Positions 16,118-25,792 of a DNA stretch of 64,000 nucleotides are shown here, one piece after another. The notes below the pieces were generated by a model. That model was not told the DNA's origin and searched no databases. It saw nothing but the letters and a program-made list of their open reading frames with translations. The stretch spans positions 264,419 through 328,418 of the forward strand of contig NZ_LMUQ01000026.1 in the NCBI RefSeq assembly GCF_009765865.1, written 5' to 3'. Numbering within the stretch: position 1 is the stretch's first letter; every line of letters starts with the position of its first letter. The DNA comes from Acidisoma sp. L85 (GTDB taxonomy: Bacteria; Pseudomonadota; Alphaproteobacteria; Acetobacterales; Acetobacteraceae). A program made the position numbers and the translations under genes.

Positions 16118-17570
16118 GCAAGGTCGCCTCGGACCACAGCCGCCCCACGAACAGCAGCCCGGCACCGCCGCCGGAGGCGTAGGTGCCAGCGGACACGGTG
16201 ATGCCAGGCAATCCAGAGATATTGATCTCCGAAACCGCGGTCTCCAGGATCACAAGGTCGCTTTCACGGGGCGGAATCGCCTCGCGCGTCTGTGGCATCA
16301 CAATCGCATCAAGCCCGGCAGCGTCCATGACCTTGTCGAATATGTCGAGGTAGCTTTCGCGCGCCGCAACGAACTCCGACATGTCAGGCGCCTCACCATA
16401 ATTCTCGACCAGAGCTGCAAAATTCTCCAGCTCGTAAAGATAGCCCAGCGAGCCTGAAGGGCCGAGCGGGTCCGCGCCGGTGACGCGCCGCAAAGTCTCG
16501 ATCGAGTGGATCGGTGCGCCTGGGCCGAAGCCCGCGAGGTAGCGCTCCAGGTCATAGGCGACATATTCCTCACCCCGCGGATCGTAGGGCATGCCGCGCA
16601 GCAAGCGGGCGAGTTCCGCGAAGCCACTGCCGGCGAAGGGATCGGGCACCAGCAGCGCACCCTGGCGCCGCAGCCGCTCCTGCGCGGCGGCGTAGAGCGT
16701 CTCGGTCTCCGATGAGAGCGGTGCCGCGCGCCATCCCGCCCCATAAAGCCCGAGCTTGCGTCCCTTCAGCGCGCCGGGGCGGAGCGACGCCGCATAACCC
16801 CCTTTCGGCCGGTGGCCGATGCCAGCGACCGTCTTCGGATCGGCCGCCGTATATCCCGCGAGCACATCCAGCGCGATTGCGGCATCCGACACGGTGCGCG
16901 CCACCGGCCCCACGACATCCCGCGTGCTTCCAGCCAGCGGCATGACCCCCGCATTCGGTATCAGGGCAAAGCTCGGCTTGATGCCGACCAGGCCCTGCGC
17001 GGCAGCCGGGTTCTGGATCGAGCCGCCGGTCTCCTCGGCGAGGCCGATCACCGCATAGCCTGCCGCGACCGCGGTGGCACTGCCCGCGCTGCTGCCGCCG
17101 GGCGCGCGATCTGGCGCGATGGCGTTGAGCGTGGGGCCTGCCCAGCTGTCATTGGCGTGGGTGCCGCTCGCGCTCATCACCGGCACATTGGTCTTGCCGA
17201 GGATCACCGCGCCCGCCGCACGCATGCGGGCGACGACCGGTGAATCGCGGCTGGGAATGAGATCGGTGCCACCCGCCCTGCTGCTGAGCTTGAACCAACC
17301 GCCGGTCGTCGGCAGTCCCGCGATGTCCATCGTGTCCTTGACGACGATTGGGACGCCCGCCAGAGGCCCGGCATCCCCCCCCGCAGCAATGCGACGGTCG
17401 ATCGCCCGGGCCTCCTCCAGCGCATCAGGATTGGTCGTGATGATGGCATTGAGCCTGCCATCGAGGCGGTCGATTTCACCTTGAGCCTGTCGGAGGATCG
17501 CTTCGGCCGTCGTCTCGCCGCGCACCAGCGCCGCTTGGATTTTCGCCACCGTCCACTCGCCGGGCTTCAT
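16083..17570 (-). CDS. Amidase signature family hydrolase
   Basis: A 495-residue amidase with the Ser-cisSer-Lys catalytic site: Lys in VVKDTMDIAG (about 73), the Gly/Ser-rich signature PGGSSAGSATAVAAG, and the nucleophile Ser in EETGGSIQNPAA. It hydrolyses amide bonds in the cytoplasm. The length and signature fit stand-alone amidases rather than GatA, and no gatB/gatC is present. It is the last gene of a peptide-type ABC transporter operon and overlaps the permease gene by ATGA, with GGAG 9 bases upstream. The transported compound is therefore probably an amide or peptide that this enzyme then cleaves (inference). Confidence 0.9.
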   Translation of the reverse strand: MKPGEWTVAKIQAALVRGETTAEAILRQAQGEIDRLDGRLNAIITTNPDALEEARAIDRRIAAGGDAGPLAGVPIVVKDTMDIAGLPTTGGWFKLSSRAGGTDLIPSRDSPVVARMRAAGAVILGKTNVPVMSASGTHANDSWAGPTLNAIAPDRAPGGSSAGSATAVAAGYAVIGLAEETGGSIQNPAAAQGLVGIKPSFALIPNAGVMPLAGSTRDVVGPVARTVSDAAIALDVLAGYTAADPKTVAGIGHRPKGGYAASLRPGALKGRKLGLYGAGWRAAPLSSETETLYAAAQERLRRQGALLVPDPFAGSGFAELARLLRGMPYDPRGEEYVAYDLERYLAGFGPGAPIHSIETLRRVTGADPLGPSGSLGYLYELENFAALVENYGEAPDMSEFVAARESYLDIFDKVMDAAGLDAIVMPQTREAIPPRESDLVILETAVSEINISGLPGITVSAGTYASGGGAGLLFVGRLWSEATLLNLALDFEASC

Positions 17571-18379
17571 TGGGCCGATCTCCTTCGCCTTGGGTCGAAG
17601 CGGTCGCGCAGACCGTCGCCCAGCATATTGAGGCCAAGAACCGCAGCAGCGATCGCGAGGCCCGGAAACACCGCGAGCAGCGGCGCTGTGTAGATATAGG
17701 TTTGCGCCTCGTTGAGCATCCGCCCCCAGCTCGGCGCCGGCGGCTGGGCGCCCAGCCCCACGAAGGACAGCCCCGCCTCGGCCAACACGGCAAGCGAAAG
17801 CTGGATGGTGACCTGGACGATGAGCAGGCCAAGGATATTGGGCAGCACATGGACCAGCGCGACGCCTCGGCGAGTGCGGCCGAGGGCGCGGGCGGCGCGG
17901 GCATAATCCTGCACCCAGATCGCCGCGGCGGCGCCACGCGTGGTGCGGGCCAGCACAGGGGCGGTGAAAACGCCGATCGCGATGATCTCGGTGATCGCTC
18001 CAGCACCGCGCAGCGCGGTCAGCATCACCGCCGTCAGCACGGCCGGAAAGGCGAAAGTGAGATCGGCGCCGCGCATCACCGTCTCATCGGTCCAGCCACC
18101 GCGTGTCGCTGCCAGCATCCCGGCGGGCACACCGATCGCGGTGCCCAGCAGCACCGCCAAGGCGGCGACGGCCACGGCATCCTGGGTGCCGACCATGACC
18201 ATGGAGAATACGTCGCGGCCAAACGGATCTGTGCCGAACCAATGGGCGGCGGAGGGGCGTGACAACCGGTGGATGATGTCGATGGCGGTGGGAGGATAGG
18301 GTGTCCAGACCAGCGAGAGCGCGGCGAGCACGAGCATACCGGCCGTTAGCGCGCCGCCGATTGCCAGCCCCACCCTCAC
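17567..18379 (-). CDS. Peptide-type ABC transporter permease (DppC-like)
   Basis: A 270-residue inner-membrane permease of the DppC/OppC group, with about six hydrophobic segments, the N-terminal GTDPFGRDVFS motif and the EAA-like loop ALGRTRRGVALVHVLPN that docks the ATPase. The start is a GTG at 18379 overlapping the previous gene's stop (GTGA). It forms an operon with the binding protein, the DppB-like permease and the amidase. No DppD/DppF ATPase gene lies next to it, so energising subunits must come from elsewhere. Confidence 0.92.
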   Translation of the reverse strand: MRVGLAIGGALTAGMLVLAALSLVWTPYPPTAIDIIHRLSRPSAAHWFGTDPFGRDVFSMVMVGTQDAVAVAALAVLLGTAIGVPAGMLAATRGGWTDETVMRGADLTFAFPAVLTAVMLTALRGAGAITEIIAIGVFTAPVLARTTRGAAAAIWVQDYARAARALGRTRRGVALVHVLPNILGLLIVQVTIQLSLAVLAEAGLSFVGLGAQPPAPSWGRMLNEAQTYIYTAPLLAVFPGLAIAAAVLGLNMLGDGLRDRFDPRRRRSAQ

Positions 18380-19326
18380 GCCGTCGCCTCCACCAGCCGG
18401 GGATCGATGGCGGCGTTCAGCAAGTCAACGGCCGCGTTGACGATGATGACAATGCCCACGAACAACAGGACCAGATCCTGCACGACGACGAGATCCCGCT
18501 GCGCGATGGCCTGGAACAGCAGCGCGCCAAGCCCCGGCAGGGCGAAGACATTCTCGATGATAATTGTTCCTGCCAGCAGAAACGAGAATTGCAGGCCCAT
18601 CATCGTGATGATCGGGCCGAGCGCATTCGGCACCGCGTGACGCCAGACGATGCGGCGCTCGCGCTGACCCTTCGCGCGCGCGGTGCGCAGATAGTCGCGG
18701 CTGCCAATATCGAGCATGGCGCCACGTGCAACGCGCGTGAGGATCGCCGCCTGAGGCAAAGCGAGCGCCACAGTCGGCAGGATCAGCGCGCGAAACGCGG
18801 CACCGGCACCATGCCACCAGCCGGGAAAGCCCCCAGCCGGGAACCAGGCTGCGTGGACCGCGAGCACCAGGATCAGCAGCAGCCCGACCCAGAAATCCGG
18901 CAGCGCCACGCCAATCTGGGTGAGGCCCATGATCCCGACATCCGCCAGCCGCGCCTTCCGTACTGCAGCTGCGACGCCTAGCGGCACAGCCAGCACGCCA
19001 GCCAGCGCCATCGCCATCACCGCAAGTGGGAGTGTAACGGCCATGCGTTGCAGAATCAGGTCGGAGACCGGAATGTCATACGCTGTGCTACGCCCGAAAT
19101 CGCCGCTCAGCAGGCTGCCGATCCAGTGCAGATAGCGCAGCCAGACCGGCAGATCGATGCCGAGTTGATGGCGCAGCGCCGCCAGCGTATCGGGCTGCGC
19201 ATCTGGCCCCAGGATCACCAGCGCCGGATCGCCAGGTAAGATCTGCAGCACGACGAAGACAACCAGCGAGGCAACCAATAGAGCCGCGACGAGCGTCGCC
19301 AGACGGCGCAGGAGAAAGGCGCGCAT
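18376..19326 (-). CDS. Peptide-type ABC transporter permease (DppB-like)
   Basis: A 316-residue permease with the DppB features: an N-terminal membrane helix followed by VVFVVLQILPGDPA, further helices, and the cytoplasmic loop LRTARAKGQRERRIVWRHAV before the C-terminal helices. It partners the DppC-like protein to form the membrane channel of a solute importer. It begins 15 bases after the binding protein stop and overlaps the next permease gene by 4 bases, indicating a single transcript. Confidence 0.93.
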   Translation of the reverse strand: MRAFLLRRLATLVAALLVASLVVFVVLQILPGDPALVILGPDAQPDTLAALRHQLGIDLPVWLRYLHWIGSLLSGDFGRSTAYDIPVSDLILQRMAVTLPLAVMAMALAGVLAVPLGVAAAVRKARLADVGIMGLTQIGVALPDFWVGLLLILVLAVHAAWFPAGGFPGWWHGAGAAFRALILPTVALALPQAAILTRVARGAMLDIGSRDYLRTARAKGQRERRIVWRHAVPNALGPIITMMGLQFSFLLAGTIIIENVFALPGLGALLFQAIAQRDLVVVQDLVLLFVGIVIIVNAAVDLLNAAIDPRLVEATA

Positions 19327-19341
19327 GCCGTCGTCGCCGGC

Positions 19342-20820
19342 TTAGGGTGCCCAGTATGCGCCGGTCACATCGTTGATCGGCATCGGGTCATTGGTCCACA
19401 ACCCGCGAAGCTTCGCGTTCCACACGCCGATCTTCGGCAATGCGAACAGGAAGATATTGGGCTCGTCGGCGGAAAGCTGACGCTGCAATTGTTGCAGCAA
19501 GTCGGCCTGTTTCGCCGCATCGGTAGCCGCGACGTATTGCGCATAAAGAGTCTTGTACTGGTCGCTCGCATAGTTGAAGTAGTAATGCGGGCGCGCATAG
19601 ATATCGAGGTCGCGCGCCTCGGTATGCGCAATCACCGTCGCGTCGAAGGCCGATTGTCCGAACACCTGCGCCAGCCATTGCGCCCAAGCCACCGACTGCA
19701 GCTTCGCGTTCAGACCGACCTGTTGCAGATAGGCCGCGATCAACTCACCGCCACGCTGCGCGTAGCTCGGCGGCGGCAGCATAATGGTGAAGCTCGTGCC
19801 CGGCGCCACACCGGCTTGCGCCAGCAAAGCCTTAGCCTTGGCGGGATCGTAGGGATAGGCGCCCGTAAGATCCACGTAGCTCGGATCCTGCGGCGTGTAA
19901 TGCGAGCCAATCGGCGAACCCAGCCCCGAATAGGCCGCATCGATGATCGCCTTGCGATCGATGGCATAGGCGATCGCCTGGCGCACGCGAACGTCGCTGA
20001 AGGGCTGGCGCGCGTTGTTGAGCGCCAGGATCACCTTGCCCTCGTCATGACCGATCGCGACGGTGAAGCGCGGATCCTGCCGAAACCGCGCCACCGCCTC
20101 GGGTGCCGGAAAATTCGTATAGGCGTCGAGCGTGCCCGACAGCAGCGCCGCCGTCGCCGCGGCGGGATCGCCGATCACGCGAAATGTCACCGCTTTGAGC
20201 TTGGGCGCGGCGCCCCAGTAATGATCGTTGCGCAGCAGCTCGATACGGTCGCCGGGAACCCAGCGGCTGAACACGAAGGGCCCCGTGCCAATCGGATGCG
20301 CCTTGTTTCCGGCCGCAGTTTTCGGCGCGATCATCACCGCGTCGCCCCAGGCCATGTCGTAGAGGAATGTCGATGTCGGCTGCTTCAGCTCAACGACTGC
20401 TGTATCCGGTGACGGGCAATCGACGGATGCGATCGGCGCGAAGAGTTGCTTCTGCGCGTTTATGCTTTCGGGCGCCGCGGCACGTCCATAACTGAACTTG
20501 ACGATACTGCAATCGAAGGGCGTGCCGTCATGGAAGGTCACGCCGGAGCGCAGCTTGAAGGTGTAGGTTAGCCCGTCCTTGGAAATCTCCCAGCCGCTCG
20601 CGAGATCGGGCTGAACCTGCCCGTTCTCGTCGATATGCGTCAGGCCCTGGAAGATATTAGCGTAGGTCACCTCGCGGATCGCCGACGCGGCGCCTGCAGT
20701 CGGATCGAGGCCGGGCGGTTCCAGCGGCAGGCCGAGCGTCAGCGTATCGGGCGGCGCGGCATAGGCGGCGCCCGTACCGATCACCAGCGCCGCGACCAAG
20801 AAAACGCCAAGCTGCCTCAT
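19342..20820 (-). CDS. Periplasmic solute-binding protein, family 5 (peptide/nickel type)
   Basis: A 492-residue SBP_bac_5 protein with a Sec signal peptide (about 1-22, ending AAYA). Family features include EPPGLDPTAGA, YTFKLRSGVTFHDGTPF and FSDVRVRQAIAYAIDRKAI. It captures the substrate in the periplasm for the adjacent permeases. It opens the operon that ends with an amidase, so a small amide- or peptide-like ligand is reasonable, but family 5 also binds other ligands. AAAGGG lies shortly before the ATG. A GGGGCG..CGCCCC stem-loop in the 65-base leader between glcB and this gene could set its expression relative to glcB. Confidence 0.92.
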   Translation of the reverse strand: MRQLGVFLVAALVIGTGAAYAAPPDTLTLGLPLEPPGLDPTAGAASAIREVTYANIFQGLTHIDENGQVQPDLASGWEISKDGLTYTFKLRSGVTFHDGTPFDCSIVKFSYGRAAAPESINAQKQLFAPIASVDCPSPDTAVVELKQPTSTFLYDMAWGDAVMIAPKTAAGNKAHPIGTGPFVFSRWVPGDRIELLRNDHYWGAAPKLKAVTFRVIGDPAAATAALLSGTLDAYTNFPAPEAVARFRQDPRFTVAIGHDEGKVILALNNARQPFSDVRVRQAIAYAIDRKAIIDAAYSGLGSPIGSHYTPQDPSYVDLTGAYPYDPAKAKALLAQAGVAPGTSFTIMLPPPSYAQRGGELIAAYLQQVGLNAKLQSVAWAQWLAQVFGQSAFDATVIAHTEARDLDIYARPHYYFNYASDQYKTLYAQYVAATDAAKQADLLQQLQRQLSADEPNIFLFALPKIGVWNAKLRGLWTNDPMPINDVTGAYWAP

Positions 20821-20885
20821 GCCAATCCCTTTCGGGGCGCCCTCGCCCCTTCTCTCCGGTGGAAGCGCGGTACGCGGGTGAGTGT

Positions 20886-23048
20886 TCAGGCGAGCTTGGC
20901 GCGACGCCGCCAGCTATGGAGGATGAACTCCGTATAGCCATTGGGCTGCGCGCGACCTTTCAGCACCAGGTCACAGGCCGCGCGGAAAGCCGGGCTGTCA
21001 TAGTCCGGCGCCATGGGATGATAGTTGGCGTCGCCAGCATTCTGCCGGTCCACCACCAGCGCCATCCGGTGCAAGGTCTCCTTCACCTGCGCGCGTGACG
21101 TGACACCATGAAGCAGCCAATTGGCGATATGCTGGCTCGAGATCCGCAAGGTCGCGCGATCCTCCATCAGCCCGACATCGTGGATATCCGGCACCTTGGA
21201 GCAGCCAATCCCCTGCTCGACCCAGCGCACCACATAACCGAGAATGCTCTGGCAGTTATTGTCGAGTTCCTGCTGCACATCCTCCGCCGACCAGTTCTCG
21301 CCGTCGGAAAGCGGCGGCGTCAGCAGTTCGTCCAAGGAAGCGCGCGGACGGCTTGCGAGAGCGTGCTGCCGTGCCGCCACATCGACTGCGTGATAATGCA
21401 GCGCATGGAGGGTCGCGGCGGTGGGGGAAGGTACCCAGGCGGTTGTGGCACCGGCATTGGGATGGCCGATCTTCTGCTCCAGCATCTCGGCCATACGGTC
21501 TGGCGCGGCCCACATGCCTTTGCCGATCTGCGCGCGTCCCGGCAGCCCGCAGGCGAGGCCAATATCGACGTTGCGATCCTCGTAAGCCTTGATCCAGACA
21601 GTGGATTTGATGGCGTTCTTGCGCACCACCGGCCCGGCCTCGATCGCGGTATGGATCTCGTCACCGGTACGGTCGAGGAAGCCGGTATTGATGAAGAACA
21701 CGCGATGCTTCGCGGCGTGAATGCAGGCGGCGAGATTGACGCTTGTCCGCCGCTCCTCGTCCATGATGCCGATCTTCATGGTATGGCGCGGAAGGCCGAG
21801 CAGATCCTCGATGCGGCCGAAGACCTCATTCGCGAAAGCGACTTCCTCCGGCCCATGCATCTTGGGCTTCACAACATAGATCGAGCCCTCGCGGCTGTTG
21901 CGCAGCCCGCTCCGCCCCTTGAGATCATGCATCGCAATGAGCGCGGTGACCGCGCCATCTAGCAAATTCTCCGGGATGTCCTTGCCCTCGGCATCGAGCA
22001 CCGCATCCGTTATCATGTGATGCCCAACATTGCGCACCAGCATGAGGCTGCGGCCTGGCAGCACAACTTCGCCGCCAGCCGGCGCCCTGTATATGCGATC
22101 GGGTTCGAGCCGGCGTTCGACCGTATGGCCGCCCTTCTCGAAGCTTGCGGTAAGCGTGCCCCGCATCAGACCAAGCCAGTTGCGGTAGACGAGGATCTTG
22201 TCCTCGGCATCGACCGCGGCGACGCTGTCCTCGCAATCCATGATGGTGGAAATCGCGGATTCCAAAACGACATCAGCGATGCCCGCCGCATCGCCCTTGC
22301 CGATCGGATGCGCGCTGTCGATCAGCAGCTCCACATGCAGCCCATGGTTGCGCAGCAGGATCGCGCTTGGCTTCGCGGCATCTCCGCGATAGCCGGCGAA
22401 GCCTGCAGGGTCACGCAGCCCGGTTTCCGTGCCATTCGCTAGCGCCACTTTCAGCGCACCGTCAGACACCGCATAGCCAGTCGCATCCGCATGCGAGCCG
22501 ATGGCGAGCGGCGCCGCCTCATCGAGCAAGGCGCGCGCTTTGCGGATCACGAGCGCCGCACGTTCAGGGTTGAGGCCGCGTCCACGCTGCGCGCCGCCTT
22601 CCTCCGGAATCGCATCGGTGCCGTAAAGCGCGTCGTAGAGGCTGCCCCACCGCGCGTTGGCGGCGTTGAGCGCATAGCGTGCGTTGGTGATGGGCACGAC
22701 AAGCTGCGGCCCCGCCACTGAAGCAATCTCCAGATCCACGTTGGTCGTCTGGATCGTGAACGGCGCAGGGTCAGGCATCAGGTAGCCGATGCTCTCCAGA
22801 AACGCACGGTAGGCGGCGGGGTCGCTCGGCCGCCCGGGATGGCGGCTGTGCCAGGCGTCGATCTCGGTTTGCAGCGCGTCGCGGCGTCGCAGCAGCGCAT
22901 GGTTGCGTGGCGCGAGATCATGAACCAGGGCGCCGAAGCCAGACCAGAACGCCTCCGGAGAGACGCCGGTTCCCGGCACAACCTCCTCCCTCACAAAGTC
23001 ATGGAGGGCGGTGACGACCGACAGGCCGCCGATCTCAATTCGCTCCAT
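20886..23048 (-). CDS. glcB: Malate synthase G
   Basis: Condenses glyoxylate with acetyl-CoA to malate. The 720-residue length is typical of the G isoform. Conserved segments seen include [64 protein letters not shown] and the C-terminal ANWLLHG region. I chose the ATG at 23048 because GAGGAGAAGG lies just upstream. An ATG at 23063 would lack a ribosome binding site. The start lies inside the 3' end of hldE (14-base overlap), an unusual pairing of LPS and glyoxylate genes. No isocitrate lyase is in the window, so the source of glyoxylate is not shown. Confidence 0.95.
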   Translation of the reverse strand: MERIEIGGLSVVTALHDFVREEVVPGTGVSPEAFWSGFGALVHDLAPRNHALLRRRDALQTEIDAWHSRHPGRPSDPAAYRAFLESIGYLMPDPAPFTIQTTNVDLEIASVAGPQLVVPITNARYALNAANARWGSLYDALYGTDAIPEEGGAQRGRGLNPERAALVIRKARALLDEAAPLAIGSHADATGYAVSDGALKVALANGTETGLRDPAGFAGYRGDAAKPSAILLRNHGLHVELLIDSAHPIGKGDAAGIADVVLESAISTIMDCEDSVAAVDAEDKILVYRNWLGLMRGTLTASFEKGGHTVERRLEPDRIYRAPAGGEVVLPGRSLMLVRNVGHHMITDAVLDAEGKDIPENLLDGAVTALIAMHDLKGRSGLRNSREGSIYVVKPKMHGPEEVAFANEVFGRIEDLLGLPRHTMKIGIMDEERRTSVNLAACIHAAKHRVFFINTGFLDRTGDEIHTAIEAGPVVRKNAIKSTVWIKAYEDRNVDIGLACGLPGRAQIGKGMWAAPDRMAEMLEQKIGHPNAGATTAWVPSPTAATLHALHYHAVDVAARQHALASRPRASLDELLTPPLSDGENWSAEDVQQELDNNCQSILGYVVRWVEQGIGCSKVPDIHDVGLMEDRATLRISSQHIANWLLHGVTSRAQVKETLHRMALVVDRQNAGDANYHPMAPDYDSPAFRAACDLVLKGRAQPNGYTEFILHSWRRRAKLA

Positions 23049-24558
23049 CGACCTTCTCCTCATTCAGTTTCGTCGAGCCGCCATTGCCGAAACCTGCCGC
23101 CGTCGGCAGCAACTCCGCCAGCAGGACGGTGCCGCCCCAGCCGCGCACCATCTCCGCGCCCACGACATCCGCCGCATGATTGGATCCCTTGACCAGGAGA
23201 TCCGGGTGCAGGGTATTGATCAGGGAAATAGGTGTCGTCTCGTCGAAGAAACAGACCAAATCGACCGAGGAAAGGCAGGCTAGGTTCGCGGCGCGCTCGG
23301 CCTGCGGTCGCGGTCGCTGAGGTTGCCGGCCGCCATTAACGATTTTCGCGATGCTCGCATCGCTATTGACCGCCACGATCAGCCGGTCGCAGCCCGCGCG
23401 CGCCTGTTCCAGCAGGTGAAGATGACCAGAATGCAGCGTGTCGAAACGCCCATTGGTGAAGCCGATGCGCCAGCCTCGCCGGCGCCAGCGCTCGGCCTGT
23501 TCCACAGCCGCCGCAAGGGTCACGATCTTGGCGCGATTGCCATCGAAGGGGGAGAGCCGCGCGATGATATCGTCCTGCCGCGCGACGGCCGTTCCCACCT
23601 TCCCGACCACGATTCCCGCCGCGACATTGGCGAGCCGTGCCGCCTCATGCAGCGGCAGCTTGGCGGCAAGCCCAGCGGCGAGAGTCGCGGCCACCGTGTC
23701 GCCAGCTCCAGCGACGTCATGCACCTCCAGCGCCTCGGCGGGGAAATGCCAGGTCTCAGTCTCGGTGATGAGGCTGAGACCATGCTCGGACCGCGTCACC
23801 AGCACCGCGCGGAAGCCCAGCCGGTGACGCAGAGCCTGGGCGGCGATGACGATCTCCTCATCGCTGTCGACCGGCAGGCCGGTTACGGCCGCAAGCTCTC
23901 GGCGGTTGGGCATGATGACATCGGCGCCGGCGTAGTCCTCGTATTGGTTGCCGCGCGGATCGACGAGAACCGGCCGGCCCGCTGCCCGCGCCGCCGCGAT
24001 CAGCTTGCCCGCGATCCCGGCGCCAAGCACGCCCTTGCTGTAATCGGAGAGGATGGTGACCGTGGTCGCTGCGATGGAATCGCAGGCGATGCGGAGAAGC
24101 CGCTCCCCGAGTTTCGGGTGCAGCGGAGCCGGATCCTCACTATCGGCGCGCAGCAGATGCTGGCCACGCGCCACGAAGCGGGTCTTCACCGTGGTGACGC
24201 GGCCGCCCTGGACCAGCAGCCAGGGCTCGACGCCCGCCTGCCTCCCGATCAGCGCGGTGAGGTCAGATCCCGCAGCATCATCGCCCACCACCGACACGAA
24301 GGCGGCGCTGACGCCAAGAGCGGTGACGTTGCGCAGCACGTTGGCGGCGCCGCCGGGCACCGACATTTCGCGCTGCACGCCCAGCACGGGCACTGGCGCC
24401 TCGGGGCTGATGCGGGTGACCTCGCCGTAGTAGTAGCGATCCAGCATGGCGTCGCCAACCACGAGAACGGAGCCGCGGCCGAGCCAGCGGGCGGCCTCGG
24501 CGAGATCCTGGGGCGGGTTATCGGTCGGAGCTGGTGTCGCGGAAGAGTCGTTGGACAT
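23035..24558 (-). CDS. hldE: HldE, bifunctional heptose-7-phosphate kinase/heptose-1-phosphate adenylyltransferase
   Basis: Makes ADP-glycero-manno-heptose for the LPS core. The 507-residue protein has an N-terminal PfkB-type kinase domain (to about 330; [24 protein letters not shown] site [16 protein letters not shown]) and a C-terminal nucleotidyltransferase domain (about 360-490; [29 protein letters not shown]). The usual NGCFD motif reads NGRFD here. The HxGH-type site (LHSGH) is intact. GGAAG precedes the ATG closely. Its stop overlaps the start of glcB. The first gene of a possible long transcript running through glcB and the peptide transporter operon. Confidence 0.94.
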   Translation of the reverse strand: MSNDSSATPAPTDNPPQDLAEAARWLGRGSVLVVGDAMLDRYYYGEVTRISPEAPVPVLGVQREMSVPGGAANVLRNVTALGVSAAFVSVVGDDAAGSDLTALIGRQAGVEPWLLVQGGRVTTVKTRFVARGQHLLRADSEDPAPLHPKLGERLLRIACDSIAATTVTILSDYSKGVLGAGIAGKLIAAARAAGRPVLVDPRGNQYEDYAGADVIMPNRRELAAVTGLPVDSDEEIVIAAQALRHRLGFRAVLVTRSEHGLSLITETETWHFPAEALEVHDVAGAGDTVAATLAAGLAAKLPLHEAARLANVAAGIVVGKVGTAVARQDDIIARLSPFDGNRAKIVTLAAAVEQAERWRRRGWRIGFTNGRFDTLHSGHLHLLEQARAGCDRLIVAVNSDASIAKIVNGGRQPQRPRPQAERAANLACLSSVDLVCFFDETTPISLINTLHPDLLVKGSNHAADVVGAEMVRGWGGTVLLAELLPTAAGFGNGGSTKLNEEKVDGAN

Positions 24559-24625
24559 CGGCTTCCAGATAGCCGCTCTGGCCGGTCCCTGGTAGTGGCA
24601 GGCTACAGGGCGCCTGGGAGGATGG

Positions 24626-24654
24626 TTGATCCCCTGGGATCGTCGTGGTAATCC
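24626..24654 (+). promoter_or_regulatory. Candidate sigma-70-type promoter for tRNA-Gln
   Basis: TTGATC (24626-24631) and TAATCC (24649-24654) separated by exactly 17 bases, with the tRNA starting 17 bases after the -10 element. Placement and spacing fit a housekeeping promoter. Prediction only. Confidence 0.45.
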
Positions 24655-24670
24655 GCGCCCCCTGTCCCGG

Positions 24671-24744
24671 TGGGGGATAGTTTAGCGGTAGAACTCCCGG
24701 CTCTGACCCGGGCAGCCTTGGTTCGAATCCAGGTCCCCCAGCCA
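24671..24744 (+). tRNA. tRNA-Gln(CUG)
   Basis: A 74-base cloverleaf including encoded CCA. The acceptor stem TGGGGGA pairs with TCCCCCA, the D stem is GTTT/GAAC, the anticodon stem CCCGG/CCGGG encloses loop CTCTGAC (anticodon CTG), and the T arm is CTTGG-TTCGAAT-CCAGG. It reads CAG codons. The first base U and the G discriminator agree with bacterial glutamine tRNAs. Confidence 0.95.
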
Positions 24745-24829
24745 GTCCAATGAATTCGGTCGTCAGCCGCTTAACCCAAGGTCGTTGTTAACCCGAGGTG
24801 CTTGCGGAGATCTTCCCCCGTCACTCGCC

Positions 24830-25216
24830 TCAGCTCGCTGGCCCGACGACTGCGGTCACCGCGATCACGTAGAGGCTGCTCGGATAGGTGCGGCAGAACT
24901 TCGCCACCTTGTCCATCGCGTCTTCCATCGTCACCGTATAGGCCTTGTTGAGCAGGAGGCTGGTGATCGTTAGTGAGCCGGCCATGAAGGCGTAATAGCC
25001 CTCATATTGGAGGTCTTTGACCTCCGGCGGCTTGCCGGGCTGGTTCGAGCCCGCCGTCTGCGCATCGTTGTGCTGCCGCGCCACGAGAAACTCGGAACAA
25101 GGACTCTTGCCAAAGCCATAGACCGCGAATGTTCCGGGCGCGTTCCGCTTCGCAAGGGCGGGCGATGTGGACAGACCTGCCGCGACGAGCGCGAACGCCA
25201 GAATCCTCAGCTTCAT
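24830..25216 (-). CDS. Small exported protein of unknown function
   Basis: A 128-residue protein with a Sec signal peptide (1 to about 22, ending PALA). The mature part has Cys at about 40 (KSPCSEF), an aromatic EGYYAFMAG segment and a second Cys in KFCRTYPSS near the C-terminus. The two Cys could form a disulfide in the periplasm. The layout (Cys, aromatic G-Y motif, Cys near the end) resembles small periplasmic HdeA/Rap1a-like proteins common in proteobacteria, but I cannot assign it. It lies alone between tRNA-Gln and a divergent monooxygenase-fold gene. Confidence 0.7.
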   Translation of the reverse strand: MKLRILAFALVAAGLSTSPALAKRNAPGTFAVYGFGKSPCSEFLVARQHNDAQTAGSNQPGKPPEVKDLQYEGYYAFMAGSLTITSLLLNKAYTVTMEDAMDKVAKFCRTYPSSLYVIAVTAVVGPAS

Positions 25217-25421
25217 TCCGACACCTCAAAGTGGTTCAGACGGCTTTGGCAAGCGACCGGCCGGGATCGCAGCTTACGCTCATGGTCTTTGAGCGATCTA
25301 GTGCCACGGAACTGCCGCCGGCGAGACGGCGATCTCCCTTCGGCGAACCCGCTTCGTGACTCGGGCCGTGGTGGTGGTAGTCTCCCTCGCCTGTAAGAGC
25401 ATCCAACGAGGGAACGAGACC

Positions 25422-25730
25422 TTGATCCATGTTGTCGCGATCATCACCACGAAACCCGGCCAGCGCGGGACGGTGTTCTCATCCTTCCGGGACATTATTC
25501 TCGAGGTCCGCCGGGAAGAAGGCTGTGTCGAATATCGCGCCACTGTGGATATCGAGGGCGGCCCCGAGACCTGGGCGAAGTTCGGCCCCGACACCTTCGT
25601 CGTGATCGAGAAATGGGAGAGCAAAGAGGCACTCGAGGCTCATAGCGCTTCGGCCCACATGGTGGCCTATGCGGCGCGGGTTAAGGACCTCATCGCATCC
25701 CGAGCCATCCACGTTCTCGAACCGCTCTGA
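25422..25730 (+). CDS. Antibiotic biosynthesis monooxygenase (ABM/YgiN-type) family protein
   Basis: A 102-residue ferredoxin-like dimeric alpha-beta barrel protein. Family features are IHVVAIITTKPGQRGTV at the start, a central EEGCVEYRATVD strand and FVVIEKWESKEALEAH SASAHM (written here with a break). Members include quinol monooxygenases and many of unknown substrate. I chose the TTG at 25422, which follows an AGGGA and gives the usual family length. A GTG/ATG-type start further upstream at 25356 would add an atypical hydrophobic extension. Confidence 0.82.
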   Translation: MIHVVAIITTKPGQRGTVFSSFRDIILEVRREEGCVEYRATVDIEGGPETWAKFGPDTFVVIEKWESKEALEAHSASAHMVAYAARVKDLIASRAIHVLEPL

Positions 25731-25751
25731 GCCGCCCAGAAACACAGGAGA

Positions 25752-25770
25752 ACCCGCGGCACATGCGGGT
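25752..25770. terminator. Weak stem-loop at a convergent gene junction
   Basis: ACCCGC (25752-25757) and GCGGGT (25765-25770) form a 6-bp stem with a 7-base loop between the ABM-family gene and the oppositely oriented SnoaL-like gene. There is no T-run on either side. Possible bidirectional terminator, low certainty. Confidence 0.25.
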
Positions 25771-25792
25771 CAGCGCCATCACCCTCGCGGCC

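Noticed and set aside
16083-17570. The amidase as GatA of a tRNA-dependent amidotransferase
   Set aside because: No gatB or gatC nearby and placement in a transporter operon. Sequence around the nucleophile fits stand-alone amidases equally well.
24671-24744. tRNA-Gln as the attachment site of an integrated element
   Set aside because: No integrase gene, no duplicated tRNA 3' end was noticed nearby, and both flanks are ordinary chromosomal genes.
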